Of a stretch of 64,000 nucleotides of DNA, positions 39,895 through 50,742 are shown piece by piece (position 1 is the stretch's first letter; each line of letters opens with the position of its first letter). The stretch lies in the NCBI GenBank assembly GCA_018806985.1, contig JADANN010000464.1, positions 1,743,654 to 1,807,653 on the forward strand, in the 5' to 3' direction. The notes beneath the pieces are model-generated. The model saw nothing but the letters and a program-made list of their open reading frames with translations. It did not search any database and was not told the origin of the DNA. The translations under genes and the position numbers were made by a program. Source of the stretch: Angiostrongylus vasorum. Lineage: Eukaryota > Nematoda > Chromadorea > Rhabditida > Metastrongylidae.

Positions 39895-40325
39895 TTTTCC
39901 TTTTTACATGACCCGTCATCACACATTCTGTGGATACTAGAACATCCTTCATTCGATTGACCCGTCATCACACATTCTGTGGATACTAGAACATCCTTCA
40001 TTCGATTACTTTCCCCGCATCCAGTACTCACGAAGGTTTTCGAATTTCTGCATTTGGCTTCGATAGCTACCTGAGGACTTTCGGTCCACCTTGTGTAATG
40101 TCATTGAATTCTTGCCAAGCAGATTATCCCTGGTTTCTTGTGTAATCATGCTAGGACCACGCCAGGTTTCACCACAAGCAGTTCCAGCATTTATGCATCG
40201 GAGGCAGCTCTTCTCAGACCACGCTGTCACCAATTTCCCAACCCCAGAAGGATGAAAGGTTTATTTGACCCAGAGAGGGATCCATCTGGGGCGACTCACT
40301 GCGCTACATGTTTTCCACTCATTTA
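39895..40325 (-). mobile_element. SINE family 3, antisense, with internal duplication
   Basis: Reverse complement of family 3: CATCCTTCATTCGATT, CCGCATCCAGTACTCACGAA, TACCTGAGGACTTTC, CCAATTTCCCAACCCCAGAA, head complement near 40300 (CACTGCGCTACAT). Confidence 0.65.
39910..40007. repeat. 49-bp direct tandem duplication
   Basis: GACCCGTCATCACACATTCT through TTCATTCGATT occurs twice, at 39910-39958 and 39959-40007, without visible mismatch. It is a recent local duplication within the SINE. Confidence 0.9.
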
Positions 40326-40329
40326 TTAA

Positions 40330-41395
40330 TTACTATTATTTGAAGAACAGAACTTAAAAGAAAATGGAATAAAACAGTGAAAAACAAGAGCATTTGTCAA
40401 AGTTTAAAAAAATCATAGAATTTGTACAGCATGAATTACTTCTTCCCGATTACATTTTTTTTCAAATCAAAAAAATCAATAATCTCGATCTCTACTTATC
40501 ATTTTTTCGTCGTTGACAGTTTAATAATGAACATATCTCCCCGAAAAATTAAAATAGTGGCTCGGCGACGAGATTTTAATACGGTTATCGACTAGCACGA
40601 TAACATCAATAAAAAAACTGGTTTTTCAGGTGGAAGAGATAAGAAATTTAATTATCAATGCGTCGTCAAGGAAGTTCATTAACACATCGCTGCCGATAAC
40701 TGATTTCTCTCGTCGAAAGTTTTGCTAGGAGTCTTTTCATATGACGAGAAAAGGATTACCAGGTTCCGATGGCGTGGCATCGTGTAGATTTCTTGTTTTT
40801 TGACCGTTTCAAGCCTCGAAATTATCGAGGGAAGATTTATAAAATATTTACGAAATTTTGAGCTATCAATCGTTAACGTCGGGAAAATCAAGCTGTACAG
40901 TACAGTGCTCCTAGCTAAACCTTCGACGTTAGAAATTAGTACACTGATGATAACATTAGCTGTATATGACTCACACGAGCTTTGAAGGTAGAGTGCTACT
41001 AACGCAAGATTTGCGTTCGGTAATACATCAACTGAATACAGAAGTATGACAAATAAACTCTTTTCGATAAAACAAACACATTGAAGAGACATGCATTGGT
41101 ATCAATGCATTTATCCTAGTGCTCCACTAACATGTGCATCGATAGAAACGCATGCAGTCACTTATGTTTTAGCAACAATTATTCTGCCGTCAAAACTCTC
41201 ACAATACCGTAACTCTATCTCACAGAAAGAAAACAGGAGAAATTAGCCAGCAGTCAGTATTTAATAGTTATCTTTCTTTTTCTACGCTTTCGTCAAAAAT
41301 TTTTTTTCATCTGGTTACAAGGATTCCAGACCTCTTATTGTAATCACGCATCGTAAAAATTATGTCCATTTCCCACAGTGTCATGTAAAACATTC
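40330..41395. other. AT-rich, unassigned open frame on the minus strand
   Basis: A 137-codon minus-strand frame (41092-40679) has some protein-like stretches (TANVIISVLISNVEGLARST), but I see no family motif or clear splice sites. A 61-codon plus-strand frame overlaps it. Confidence 0.3.
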
Positions 41396-41404
41396 AAAGC
41401 TTGA

Positions 41405-41805
41405 TACATACTTGGTACTTGAATGGCCCGTCCTCATTGGTTGTGCGGCCCCCAGCATACTCTCTACTTTTCGGAGATTTGCTGGTTAAGCCATTGTGGT
41501 TCCCTGGAATCCTGAGGTCAGCCTGGCCAAAGTCCGCCCCAGGTCGTCACCACCACGGGCAGTCCCACAGCCCTTGTGGATCAGAGGGAGATTTGCCACC
41601 ATGTGACTTTGATACCAGGACGCTGGTGAATCCTGGTATTGGTTGGCTCTTAGCTAGGCCTCCTGGTGGAAACGCCGGACTCCCTCTCAGCTTGGGAGAC
41701 CCTGCCGGGGGATGAATCCCTCCGCTGTACATCGCAGCCCGACACCCAGAAACACCTCCTAGCCACGATGAGATGGTAAACCGTTGGAAGGAAGGCTACT
41801 GACCG
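41405..41805 (+). repeat. GC-rich interspersed repeat R4, one of three copies
   Basis: Segments GGCCCGTCCTCATTGGTTGT, CAGCCTGGCCAAAGTCCGCC, GATACCAGGACGCTGGTGAA, CCTGGTATTGGTTGGCTC and CACGATGAGATGGTAAACCG recur inverted at 59185-59478 and 63062-63420. The other two copies end in AAGTAAGTA, a short tandem tail typical of RTE-type retroposition. Confidence 0.75.
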
Positions 41806-42501
41806 TTGAACATTCAAAGCTATTTGATATTATTGTTGTTTTAGTTTAAAATGATGTTTGTCAACATCTGAAATCTCCAACCACATTCAGTTTTACCATT
41901 TTAATTTTATCATGGATTTTTAAAACAAGAAATAGTAATACTTAGTCCTTTCTTCGGTAACACACACCATGCAAGTTCGGTTTTGAGGCATTTTCAACAT
42001 ATCTTCTTCTCATACAGAGTTCCAATAAATTTTATACAAAATGATTCTGATTCCCATTCATCCTAACCAGTCGCTGAGGTTTGCGACTGTGGGAGAAAAA
42101 TTTTTACTACGGTCACCTGAGTTGACTCTTCCTTATGAAACCTCGTAGAACATCTAGAAAAAGGTAGGAAAAAATGAGGTAATAATGATACTGTACGTAA
42201 TAACCCATTTTAATACACATTACAGTAATATGTGATGTCAATAAGTACGTGAAATATCACTATAAAAATAGAATACCATAAACATAGTGGAACAAAGTAA
42301 TGACAGCCCATTAAAAATGGACTTCATAGAGAGCATAATACTTTCTACTGTTACGTGTCTTGTTTCCTAACAGCTTTCATTGGTATTTTGATATGACTTC
42401 CATTGTTATTATCATTTTTAAGATGCTACCCATAGTTGTCAAATTCTTAACGAAATCATTCATGTAAAGAAAAAACTGAACTAAAGCCACAATATACTTA
42501 C

Positions 42502-42688
42502 GAGTCGTCTTGGCAATATGATCTCCATACTTTCAAGAACAGAAGATGAATGAAGAGGGAGCCACTCTCGTTCTTGCTGACGACGAACAGAAGTGCGATG
42601 CGAAAGGAACGCGACGATGTCGATGGTGATCGCGGAGCCGTTTGCGGCAGCGGCCGCGGCGTCGTCATCAACAGCTGCGACAGAATCG
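42502..42688 (-). CDS. Candidate orphan exon, alanine run and acidic start
   Basis: Acceptor CCTTTTAG and strong donor CTC|GTAAGT bound 187 bases (phase 1 to 0). The peptide starts DSVAAVDDD, has six alanines, then NGSAITIDIVAFLSHRTSVR, then RQQEREWLPLHSSSVLESME and IILPRRL. The GC-rich patch (GCGGCCGCGGCG near 42649) is out of keeping with the surrounding AT-rich DNA. An overlapping plus-strand frame (42550-42822) ends with a signal-peptide-like stretch, MKPLFVLLFVFIVINEVIAA, so the coding strand is uncertain. No family is recognised. Confidence 0.35.
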
Positions 42689-42829
42689 CTAAAAGGCCAT
42701 CGCCAACAATGAAGCCATTGTTTGTTTTGTTGTTTGTTTTCATTGTTATCAATGAGGTGATAGCCGCAACAGCTACAGTGGCGTTTCCAGTTTGTACAAT
42801 ATCATCGCTTTTCAACTCGTAACGCACCT

Positions 42830-43400
42830 AGTAACAGTTCTTCTCTTTTCCAAAACACCTCATTCAAGGCTTTAAAGGCGATAATTGACAAATGACAAAC
42901 GACGCGAGGACAGCTTACCACCTGAGCTATCTATGCAGGTTACAAACTGTGACCATTCATCCCCTGCTTAGATGGATGTCCAGAGAATGAAAACGTTCAC
43001 TGTATTTCAACATATTAGGATTTCAACTGTGTTTAGACAGTGAGTCGGCTAGGGCTTTGTTTATTACATCTGTATCTTTTGAAAATCATCAGGAATTACA
43101 TTGGAATAGAGAACATGACTGATCAAAAAATGTCCAACTAACGGCATTGGCACTATTCTTCCAGTTTGAACGATTTTCAAAAATATCTGCTTACAGTAAC
43201 TGTTCAAGCGACAGAACAAAGTAGTGTCAAAGCAATGTTATAATGTTTTTACCGACGATCTCTGTAATGCTGTCAAACAATGTGTTCCGATGGAAATCAC
43301 GCGATTCGAAAAAAAAACGTCTTGAAAGATAAGCTTTATTCTACGGAAGCATTGTGATCTAAAAAATGTACGTGATTTACCAAGCATAATACTGCTGTCA
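42830..43400. other. Nothing recognised
   Basis: AT-rich, without a repeat match or coding signal that I can support. Confidence 0.45.
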
Positions 43401-43404
43401 AATG

Positions 43405-43630
43405 TCTGTAAAGGAGAAAGCGTTCAGCGTTTATCAATCCCTAAGCGATTATATATGCATTCAACCCAATTCGTAGCATTACGGAAGTGAATAAGTGCAG
43501 TTACATCAGGTCAGTGTCTTCCACTTTCTAGAGCAACTCTGGTAAAAAATTTTCCTATTAATGAGGGATAGGAGGTCTCTCATCCGGAGCGCGAGATAGA
43601 ACCAATGACCACGTCTGTATTGTAGAGTAC
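43405..43630 (-). mobile_element. SINE family 2, antisense, diverged
   Basis: GGAGAAAGCGTTCAGCGTTT, ATCAATCCCTAAGCGATTAT, then GAGCAACTCTGG and a head complement near GAACCAATGACCACG. Confidence 0.55.
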
Positions 43631-43930
43631 CGTTAACAATTTCTCTGTGGGCGCCACAACATCAAATGTCTATACCAAGGAATTTTTATTAGTAAGTAGT
43701 TAACCATTCTGTGATGTTCCTTCCTAACTATGCGTAAACCTTTAAATTCATGTCAAACAATAGAACACTACCAATTCGTTGCGTGCCATACTTTTCTCAC
43801 GTAGCGATAACTGTAATCGAGCTACTGCTTCGGGTTCTTTTCAAGAGCATTCATAAACCGCATTTAAAGTTACATACTTCATTAAAAGTCATAGCAGTCA
43901 TTGGTTTTTGAGAACTTCAGTACTCTGGGC

Positions 43931-44165
43931 ACGTGCAGTGCAGTGGTTAGAGGTGGATTCGATTCCGAACTCACCAAATCCTTCATCCCTCCGATGTCGG
44001 CAACTTGGTACCAGACTTGTTTGCGAGTGCTGACTTTGATACTTCGGCAGCTCACTGGGAATCATCCTATAGGCCATATATGCATTCAATCACTTTAGCT
44101 GTTGTTGATGAAGTCGAATTCATGTTGCATACCTCAGTTATTGATCAAGGGTGAGAGCTTTAGAC
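43931..44165 (+). mobile_element. SINE family 2 copy
   Basis: GTGCAGTGCAGTGGTTAGAG head, GGATTCGATTCC B-box, TCACCAAATCCTTCATCCCT, GATGTCGGCAACTTGGTACC, ATATGCATTCAATCAC. Confidence 0.75.
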
Positions 44166-44238
44166 AATAGTCTAAAATTTCACGATTATTCAGTAAATGT
44201 TCTCGATGTGAACTTACTTTGCGGAAGAAGTGTAAACT

Positions 44239-45250
44239 TTGGTCGATCGAATTAACGCATTTTCTTCATCTCACCAACCACTTAAAAGGAATTTATACAG
44301 TGAAGTACAACAGCGTGCCCAATTACTAAGCTGTGGTGAAATTACAAATGGCATGTACAAGCCCAGGATAAACCTTATTAATCTAAACGAAAAGCTATTT
44401 ATTCCATTTGCATTAAAGTCTGGAATTCTGGAATCGACGAAGTCGTTGAAGGAGTTCAAACCTCGGCGTAGATTCTGAAGTATTTCTTTGGCAAGAATTT
44501 GTCAGAATTCTTAAAGAAGTATTAGTCCTAAGCGAGAGTATAGTGCTGCGAGTATAGTGGCCGAGCAAAGTTACGTAGCTTTAGATCGTTCAAACTTTAC
44601 AGCGTCTGTAACTCGAAACGTGGACACGCACCGGTAATGTCGTAGTGCAACGTGCTAGCAGACCGTACGGTATCCATTTGTCGAGATTCCTCTTGTTCTG
44701 AAATAATTGTCATGCTTACGTCGAGTTTTTCTTTTGCAAATTCTCCAACAGTTCTATGCGTGTATTTGCTTCCACTACATCCTTCACATTATTGTCATCG
44801 TCGTCAAGAGTAAAAGTGTGTCCGCAACGTTCATGATTTTCAACGTCAAATCTGCCAGGGCAAAATTATAGGACGTTGCGCTATGCACACGATAATACTT
44901 CGTTGGCCCCATACCCCCAGCGATGTTTCCTCATTACTTACTGCCAAGATTCTCACCGATTTTGCTATTTGCGGTGGGATCTCAAGGAAATATGTATTGT
45001 ACCAGTAGGTATGATTAGTGCTCTTAGAAGTTAAGGATGATTTTTACTGTATAATGCATAGCTTTTCTACTACAATGTATCCTATAACTGACAGTGTTAT
45101 GGAGATTTATTCAAATTCCCTTCAGTGACGTATGTCTTCATCTTGGGTAAGATCTCTAGATGTCAATATTCGACACACATCACAGAATTCATCCGTCTTC
45201 ATGGATATCTAAGCCAAACACTATAACATTTACATCTGGAAGCCTAGTTA
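44239..45250. other. Open frame of unknown status, otherwise empty
   Basis: A 79-codon plus-strand frame at 44239-44478 (INAFSSSHQPLKRNLYSEVQ, then LLSCGEITNGMYKPRINLIN) has protein-like composition but no family match and no clear splice context. The rest is unassigned. Confidence 0.3.
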
Positions 45251-45264
45251 ACTGTAAAGAATAG

Positions 45265-45500
45265 AGGAGATGAGATAAAACGTTTCGCATTAATCAGTCC
45301 TCTAAAGATGTATCATGCATAAGACTCCATTAAGCATAGTAAAAATGCATTCTTCGCCATTAAAGCAAACATCAGGAAAGCTACCGATGTGTCAAATCAC
45401 TGCTTTTTACTCTCCAAGACAAATCTTCTAACAATTTGCTTTAAGCTAATAGGAGCTTGATCGGGCCAGGGGTCGATATTTAACCAACAACTACGTGTGG
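45265..45500 (-). mobile_element. SINE family 2, antisense, diverged
   Basis: AAACGTTTCGCATTAATCAG, TCTAAAGATGTATCATGCAT, ACTCTCCAAGACAAATCTTC and GGAGCTTGATCGGGCCAGGG parallel the reversed family 2. Confidence 0.5.
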
Positions 45501-45599
45501 TTCAAAAACAGCGACCTCAAAAATTACTCCTACATAATGTCTTAACACTTTATTTAGCGAATATTCTTCTTTTCGTGGCAATGTGTGTCAACTATATCA

Positions 45600-45700
45600 C
45601 CCGTCGCCCCGTTGATTGTCGATTGACTGGACCGGGCGCCAATGAACCTTCCATTTCTCCTTGTTGCGTTCAATAGCGGTGCAGTGGGTTCAGCCCCTTA
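45600..45700 (-). mobile_element. RTE 3' end fragment
   Basis: CCCGTTGATTGTCGATTGAC, CCGGGCGCCAATGAACCTTC and GTTGCGTTCAATAGCGG match the 3' ends at 35000 and 50092. It directly abuts the Penelope terminal repeats. Confidence 0.6.
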
Positions 45701-45783
45701 TACGGAATGTTGTGCATCATATCTTCTACTGTTTTTTTGATGAACAAGCTCGATGTTGTTTCTTTATTTGTTATTCACAAAAA

Positions 45784-45821
45784 TGTGACGTTTCGGCGAA
45801 TTTCGCATTCCTCAGACCATG
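45784..45821 (-). ncRNA. Hammerhead-like motif, outer terminal copy
   Basis: CTGAGGA, hairpin TGCG-AAATT-CGCC (one mismatch), GAAAC and GTC are kept. Helix I (GGT with ACA) is weak. Confidence 0.48.
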
Positions 45822-45927
45822 GAAAGATCAAACGCATAAAGATGGCATACATAACCAAAACAGAAAAAACCTTCGTATTCTTGTTGAGCAAAGACGAGGT
45901 GTTATTTTTATTCTTTATTCACTAACA

Positions 45928-45964
45928 AGCTGACGTTTCGGCGGATTTCGCCTTCCTCAGAGCC
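45928..45964 (-). ncRNA. Hammerhead-ribozyme-like motif, intact core
   Basis: GGCT, CTGAGGA, bulged A, hairpin GGCG-AAATC-CGCC, GAAAC, GTC, AGCT. Helix I extends to six pairs (CAGGCT with AGCTTG, one G-T). It is the strongest candidate for activity in the window. Confidence 0.62.
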
Positions 45965-46905
45965 TGGAAAGGTCAAGTTGACAGCAATCTATCCGGCCGA
46001 ACACCTCCATAACCAAACAGAGAAAAGGCTAAACCTAGATTTCAATCATATTGAACACAAAATAGCTTCTTTGCACACTCACCGCTTTCTATGAGTCTTC
46101 CACTAAATATGTCACGTGGACACCAACCGCACAGAATTCACATGGAAGCGTAACATGCCGCTCCCATCAAAATAACAGCCTTATATACTGCCCAATATCA
46201 CGCGTGATAATGAGGCATTCTTCCTTGCGGTTCATTTTCGGATTTCTGGAATTAATCCAGAACGCCTCGAGAGTTTTGCGCCCTTGTATTCTCGATTCCC
46301 TGTGCGAGGATCGTGACACGTACTTCAAAGTCCTTCACGCTATGTCTCTGGGTCCTATGCGTGCCTAGTGGGGGTATTTGGTTTACGTTTGCCGACTAGG
46401 TGCTTTTTATGTGGACACAGAGGGGTCTACCCGATTCGCCAATGTATTCGTCTCCGCTCGCCTTACAGGAGATCAGATAAACTATACTCGAGCTCATGCA
46501 ATCACCATCTCTACCATTAGGGCAAACTACGCAATTTTGCGTTGCACATAGACGGTCATATAGGCGGTTACGAACTAGCTGGCGCCTAAGATTACTCGGT
46601 GGCATTTCAACTACGTTTACCGAATTCTCTAGACCTGCCCTTCTTAAGCAGCGTTTTATAGCTGCACTTACATCATTTGTGCTGAAGGGTAGGATAAAGG
46701 GAACATTCCAGCCCATCTTACGAATACTCAGATGTTTCTGGATCGTCCACGTACTGCGCAGCCCAGCAGCGCGTACGTAATGGAGTCGTTCGACGTTAGC
46801 GCCCTTTATACAAATTTTCGAATGACTCCGGAATGCAAGCCATATTCGAACTCCTGATGCAACACGAAGGAAAAAATAAACATATATGGCTTCAAGATAG
46901 AGCAG

Positions 46906-47409
46906 TTGATGGCACTCTTAAAAGAATGCTCGAGCTGCTCAATCTTCAGATGGTCCGGAAAGTACTACGCTCAAATAAGAGGGTTGGCAATGGGACAACG
47001 ACTGGCACCAAGTCTTGCCAATGCGTTTATGTTTAAGGTGGAAGCATCAGTGACCGATCTCGGGCCGTTGCTCTGCTGTAGATATATAGATGACTGTTTA
47101 GTCCTTTGCTCAACACAAGAGGAAATGGACAAATGTTTCGAGTTATTGAACGAATATATCAAGTTCACCCGAGAGAAACCGAAAGAAAACTGGCTTCCAT
47201 TCCTGAACGTCCAAATTAGCCTATCAGAAAATGGCTACATTACGAAGTGGTACCGAAAGCCAAGTAATAAAAAACATCTTGGTTCATTACCTCTCCTCTC
47301 ATCCCTCTCGCACGAAAAGGACACCTGTAAGAAACGTTTCGAACAGCAACCAATGTATGCACGGGAAGTGAGCAGAGAGAGGAGTCCCGGAACTTGGCAC
47401 GGCAAATAG
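46906..47409 (+). pseudogene. Penelope-like reverse transcriptase, palm to thumb
   Basis: QIRGLAMGQRLAPSLANAFM is motif B in its canonical MGQ form, CRYIDDCLVLC is motif C with both aspartates, and WLPFLNVQISLSENGYITKW and the thumb follow. Motif A lies upstream in a shifted frame (46785-46820). A four-residue deletion relative to copy 1 (ELLNEYIKF against ELLNEQSEYIKF) separates the copies. Confidence 0.85.
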
Positions 47410-47418
47410 ACATTTCTA

Positions 47419-47814
47419 ATGGCTACGAAACTGCAGCTCGTGATAGGTGTAGAGGGAAATCCTAGGCCTCCAAACGACAACTCTGGCGATAAAATGGTCC
47501 TGTTTATCCTACCCTTCACCTCAAATGATGTAAGTGCAGCTATAAAACGCTGCTTAAGAAGGGCGGGTCTAGAGAATTCGGTAAACGTAGTTGAAATGCC
47601 ACCGAGTTATCTAAGGCGACAGCTAGTTCGTAACCGCCTATATGACCGTCTATGTGCAACACAAAATTGCATAATTTGCCCTAATGGTAGAGACGGTGAT
47701 TGCATGAGCTCGGGTACAGTTTATCTGATCTCCTGTAAGACGTGCGGAGACGAATACATTGGCGAAACGGGCAGACCCCTCTGTGTCCGCATAAAAAGAA
47801 CACCTAGTCGGTAA
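47419..47814 (+). pseudogene. Penelope GIY-YIG endonuclease, best-preserved copy
   Basis: VLFILPFTSNDVSAAIKRCL, CATQNCIICPNGRDGDCMSS, GTVYLISCKTCGDEYIGETG, RPLCVRIKRT. The CCHH-like Cys pairs and the YIGETGR box are intact, but the C-terminus is cut by a stop soon after. Confidence 0.83.
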
Positions 47815-48236
47815 ACATAAACCAAATACCTCACTAGGCACGCATAGGACCCAGAGACATAACGTGGAGGACTTTGAAGTACAGGTCACGATCCTCGCGC
47901 GGGAATCGCGAACACAAGCGCGCAAAACTCTCGAGGCGTTCTGGATCAATTCCAGAAATCATGAAATGAACCGCAAGGAAGAATGCCTCATTATCACGCG
48001 TAATATTTGGCAGTATATAAGGCTGTTATTTTGATGGGAGGGGCATATTACGCTTCCATGTGAATTCTGTGCGGTTGGTGTCCACGTGACATATTTAGTG
48101 GAAGCCTCATAGAAAACGGTGAGTTTGCAAAGAAGCTATTTTGTGTTTAATGCGATTGAAATCCAGGTTTAGCCCTTTCTCATCTTGGTTATGGAGGTGT
48201 TTGGCCGTATATATTGCTGTCAACTTGACCTCTCCA

Positions 48237-48273
48237 GGCTCTGAGGAAGGCGAAATCCGCCGAAACGCCAGCC
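48237..48273 (+). ncRNA. Hammerhead-like motif, cleavage-site mutant
   Basis: CTGAGGA (48241-48247), the GGCG hairpin and GAAAC are kept, but the triplet before AGCC is GCC, not NUH, so cleavage is not expected. Confidence 0.5.
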
Positions 48274-48559
48274 CGTCCGTGAATAAAGAATAAAAAAAAA
48301 CCTGGTGTTTGCTTAACAAGAATACGGAGAATTACGTGATCAATGCCGAGGTTAACAGAAAGTCGGACGTGGGAGTTAAAGAAAAAAACCATCCAGAATA
48401 AATAGCTTTCACGCTCACGGCTTTCTGTGAGTCTTCCACTGAGGATTTCACGTGGAGACCAACTGCATAGAGTTCACATGGTTCGGTAATGTGCCTCTCT
48501 CACTTTAAAATGTTAGTTTTAAGTGTTGTAACTCAATAGTCAATAAGTAATTTGTCAGA

Positions 48560-49975
48560 AAATTAGTTCTTGCTGTCTATGGAACAGCGACTGGCACCAA
48601 GCCTTGCCATTGCATTCATGTGCAAGGTGGAAGCACCAGTAACTGATCTCCGGCCATTACTCTACTGTAGATATACAGATAATTGCCTTGTCATTTGTTC
48701 AACACAAGAGGAAATGGGCAAATGTTTTGAGTCATTGAATGAACAGTCAAAGTATATTAAGTTTACCCGAGAGAAACCGAAAGAAAACTGGCTTGGTTTT
48801 CTGGAAGTTCAAATTAACCTAAACGAAAACGGCTACATCAGGAAGTGGTACCGAACTGGTTCACTATTCATTCCATACTCTCACCGCCACACATAAAAAG
48901 GCGCTTATGAAAATCCTGTTTCCAACAGACTCCAGTGTATGCACAAGAAGAGGACAAAAAGAGGAATCCCGGGTACTGCGGGCGGCAAATAGCAGTTTCC
49001 AATAGCTTGGAAACTGTAGCTCCCCAGGGATAGGTGTAGAGGAAAAACCCTAAGCCCCAAACGGCAACTCTAGCGATACTAAGGTCTCGTTTACCTTGCC
49101 ATTCATTTCCAATGAATAAGTGCACCTAAAAAAACGTTTAAGAAGGGGCGATCTACTCAATTCGGTAAGTGACTGGAATGACACCAAGCACTCTACGACG
49201 CCAGTCTTCCTGACCGCTTTTATGAGAGTCTTGGCACAACGAAAAAAGTGCATATAGTCTAACCATAGAGACGGTGATTGCATGAGTTCGAGTATAGGCT
49301 ACCTAATATCTTGTGAAGCGTGCGGTAAGAATATTTTGACGAAACGGGTAGAATACTATGTATCCCTCTAGAAGAACACCAAGTCGGCAAACTTAGGGTT
49401 AAAACAAATACTCCGCTAGACACGTATAGGACGCAAAGACATAAAGGGGAAGATTTCGAATTAGAACTTACCATCCTCGCAATAGAGTCGGAACTTCAGC
49501 GCGCAAAATCCCAGAAACATTTTTGGACAAATCCACGATTCCGGAAATGAATCGCAAGAAGGAATGCCTCGTTTTGAAGTATGATTTCACACAATATTTA
49601 AGACCGATATTTTAATGTGAGAGAGGTACGTTGCGCTTCAATGTGAACTCTGTGCGGTGGATCTATACGTGAAATGCCCATTTGAAGACTCATTGAAATC
49701 GCTGAGTGTGCAAAGAAGTGTGCCATTTTTTTCACTGTGATTGAATTCTTAGTCTCGTGTTCTTCTGTTTTGGTCATGTAGGTTTTTGCTGAGTAGATTG
49801 ACCCTTTAACTCGAGTCAGCTTGACCCTTCAAGGCTCCGAAGGAAGTGAAATCCGTCGAAATGTCGGCCTTTTGTTAATAAAGGATGAACTAAAAACCTC
49901 GAGTTTGCCCATCAAGAAAACAGGAAAATTAAAAATTAATTGATCAATGCCGAGATTAGTAGAAAGTCGGTCTTA
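48560..49975 (+). mobile_element. Penelope-like element copy 3, highly decayed
   Basis: LSMEQRLAPSLAIAFMCKVE, then CRYTDNCLVIC (catalytic YIDD changed to YTDN), WLGFLEVQINLNENGYIRKW, a decayed endonuclease (49075-49380) and a terminal motif at 49833-49870 (CCGAAGGA...GAAAT). It is older than copies 1 and 2. Confidence 0.78.
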
Positions 49976-50091
49976 TGAACGATTGCATCATATCTCTCTT
50001 CTAGGGTTTTCGTGAAAAAACTCTGATCATTGGGTCGATGGTTCGCCTAATGTGCCTTTGACCTGTCCTGTCCTACCCTGTCGTTGCAAAC

Positions 50092-50740
50092 TCGAGTGAC
50101 TCCGTTGATCGTCGAATGACTCGAGCGGGCACCAGTAAATCTTCTAGTTTTCCTTATCGTTTTCAATGTATCCCAGCAGACCTCCTCGCTCTAGGGACTC
50201 GTTGAGCACCATACCTTTGTCGTCGGGTTTGCATGAGGAAGTCTGACCAATAGTCGGTGGCCTTCCTGCGGTGCACTTGACATCCCGAGGAATCCAGTCA
50301 CTAACGGCTCTTGTCCATCGGTTGTCGTTCATACGCATCACGTGTCCGGCCCACCTTATCTTTGACTGTTTGGCGTACAGAACGGCATCTTTGATTTTTG
50401 ATCGTAGACGCAGGTCGGAGCTTCGGATCCCATCCCTTACTTGTGTGAAACAGGATACTCCTACTAGCATCGTCCTTTCGAATGCGCGTTCAACAACGCT
50501 GAGTGATCTTTCATCCTATTTACGTAGCGGCCAGCTTTCTGACGCATACATTAGGACAGGAGGAATCGTGGAGTCGAAAAGGTGGGCACGAAGCTGGAGG
50601 TTTTTGGTTCTCCTCACTACATTGTCGTTCTTCTTGAAAGCTCTCCAAGCCTCTTGCTTCTTTGTACTCAAATGTAGAGCTGGGTCGTTCATTACCATTG
50701 ATTGGTGGCTGCTCATGGCACTGATAGAGTGAAAGCATGG
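50092..50740 (-). mobile_element. RTE retrotransposon C-terminal region
   Basis: The minus strand reads LRAHLFDSTIPPVLMYASES, frame break, VGVSCFTQVRDGIRSSDLRL, RSKIKDAVLYAKQSKIRWAG, HVMRMNDNRWTRAVSDWIPR, DVKCTAGRPPT, then the 3' UTR (CGAGCGGGCACCAGTAAATC reversed at about 50130). The HVMR-DNRWT-DWIPRD block is the RTE C-terminal signature. Frameshifts show it is inactive. Confidence 0.85.
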
Positions 50741-50742
50741 CT

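Larger units (their letters stand above)
45745..46712 (-). mobile_element. Penelope-like element copy 2a, minus half of a head-to-head pair
   Basis: The GIY-YIG endonuclease (46716-46396, with NCVVCP, VYLISC and EYIGE boxes) and the 3' region run leftward to two direct terminal copies, 45745-45830 and 45870-45970, each with the hammerhead-like motif. The RT part is missing; at about 46712 it meets the plus-oriented copy. Confidence 0.85.
46713..48366 (+). mobile_element. Penelope-like element copy 2b, longest copy
   Basis: Contains RT motif A (MESFDVSALYTNF near 46785-46820), a frame break with a TGA, RT palm and thumb (46906-47409), GIY-YIG (47419-47814), the 3' region and the terminal motif at 48237-48273. 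It is head to head with copy 2a, the inverted arrangement often reported for Penelope-like insertions. Confidence 0.88.
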
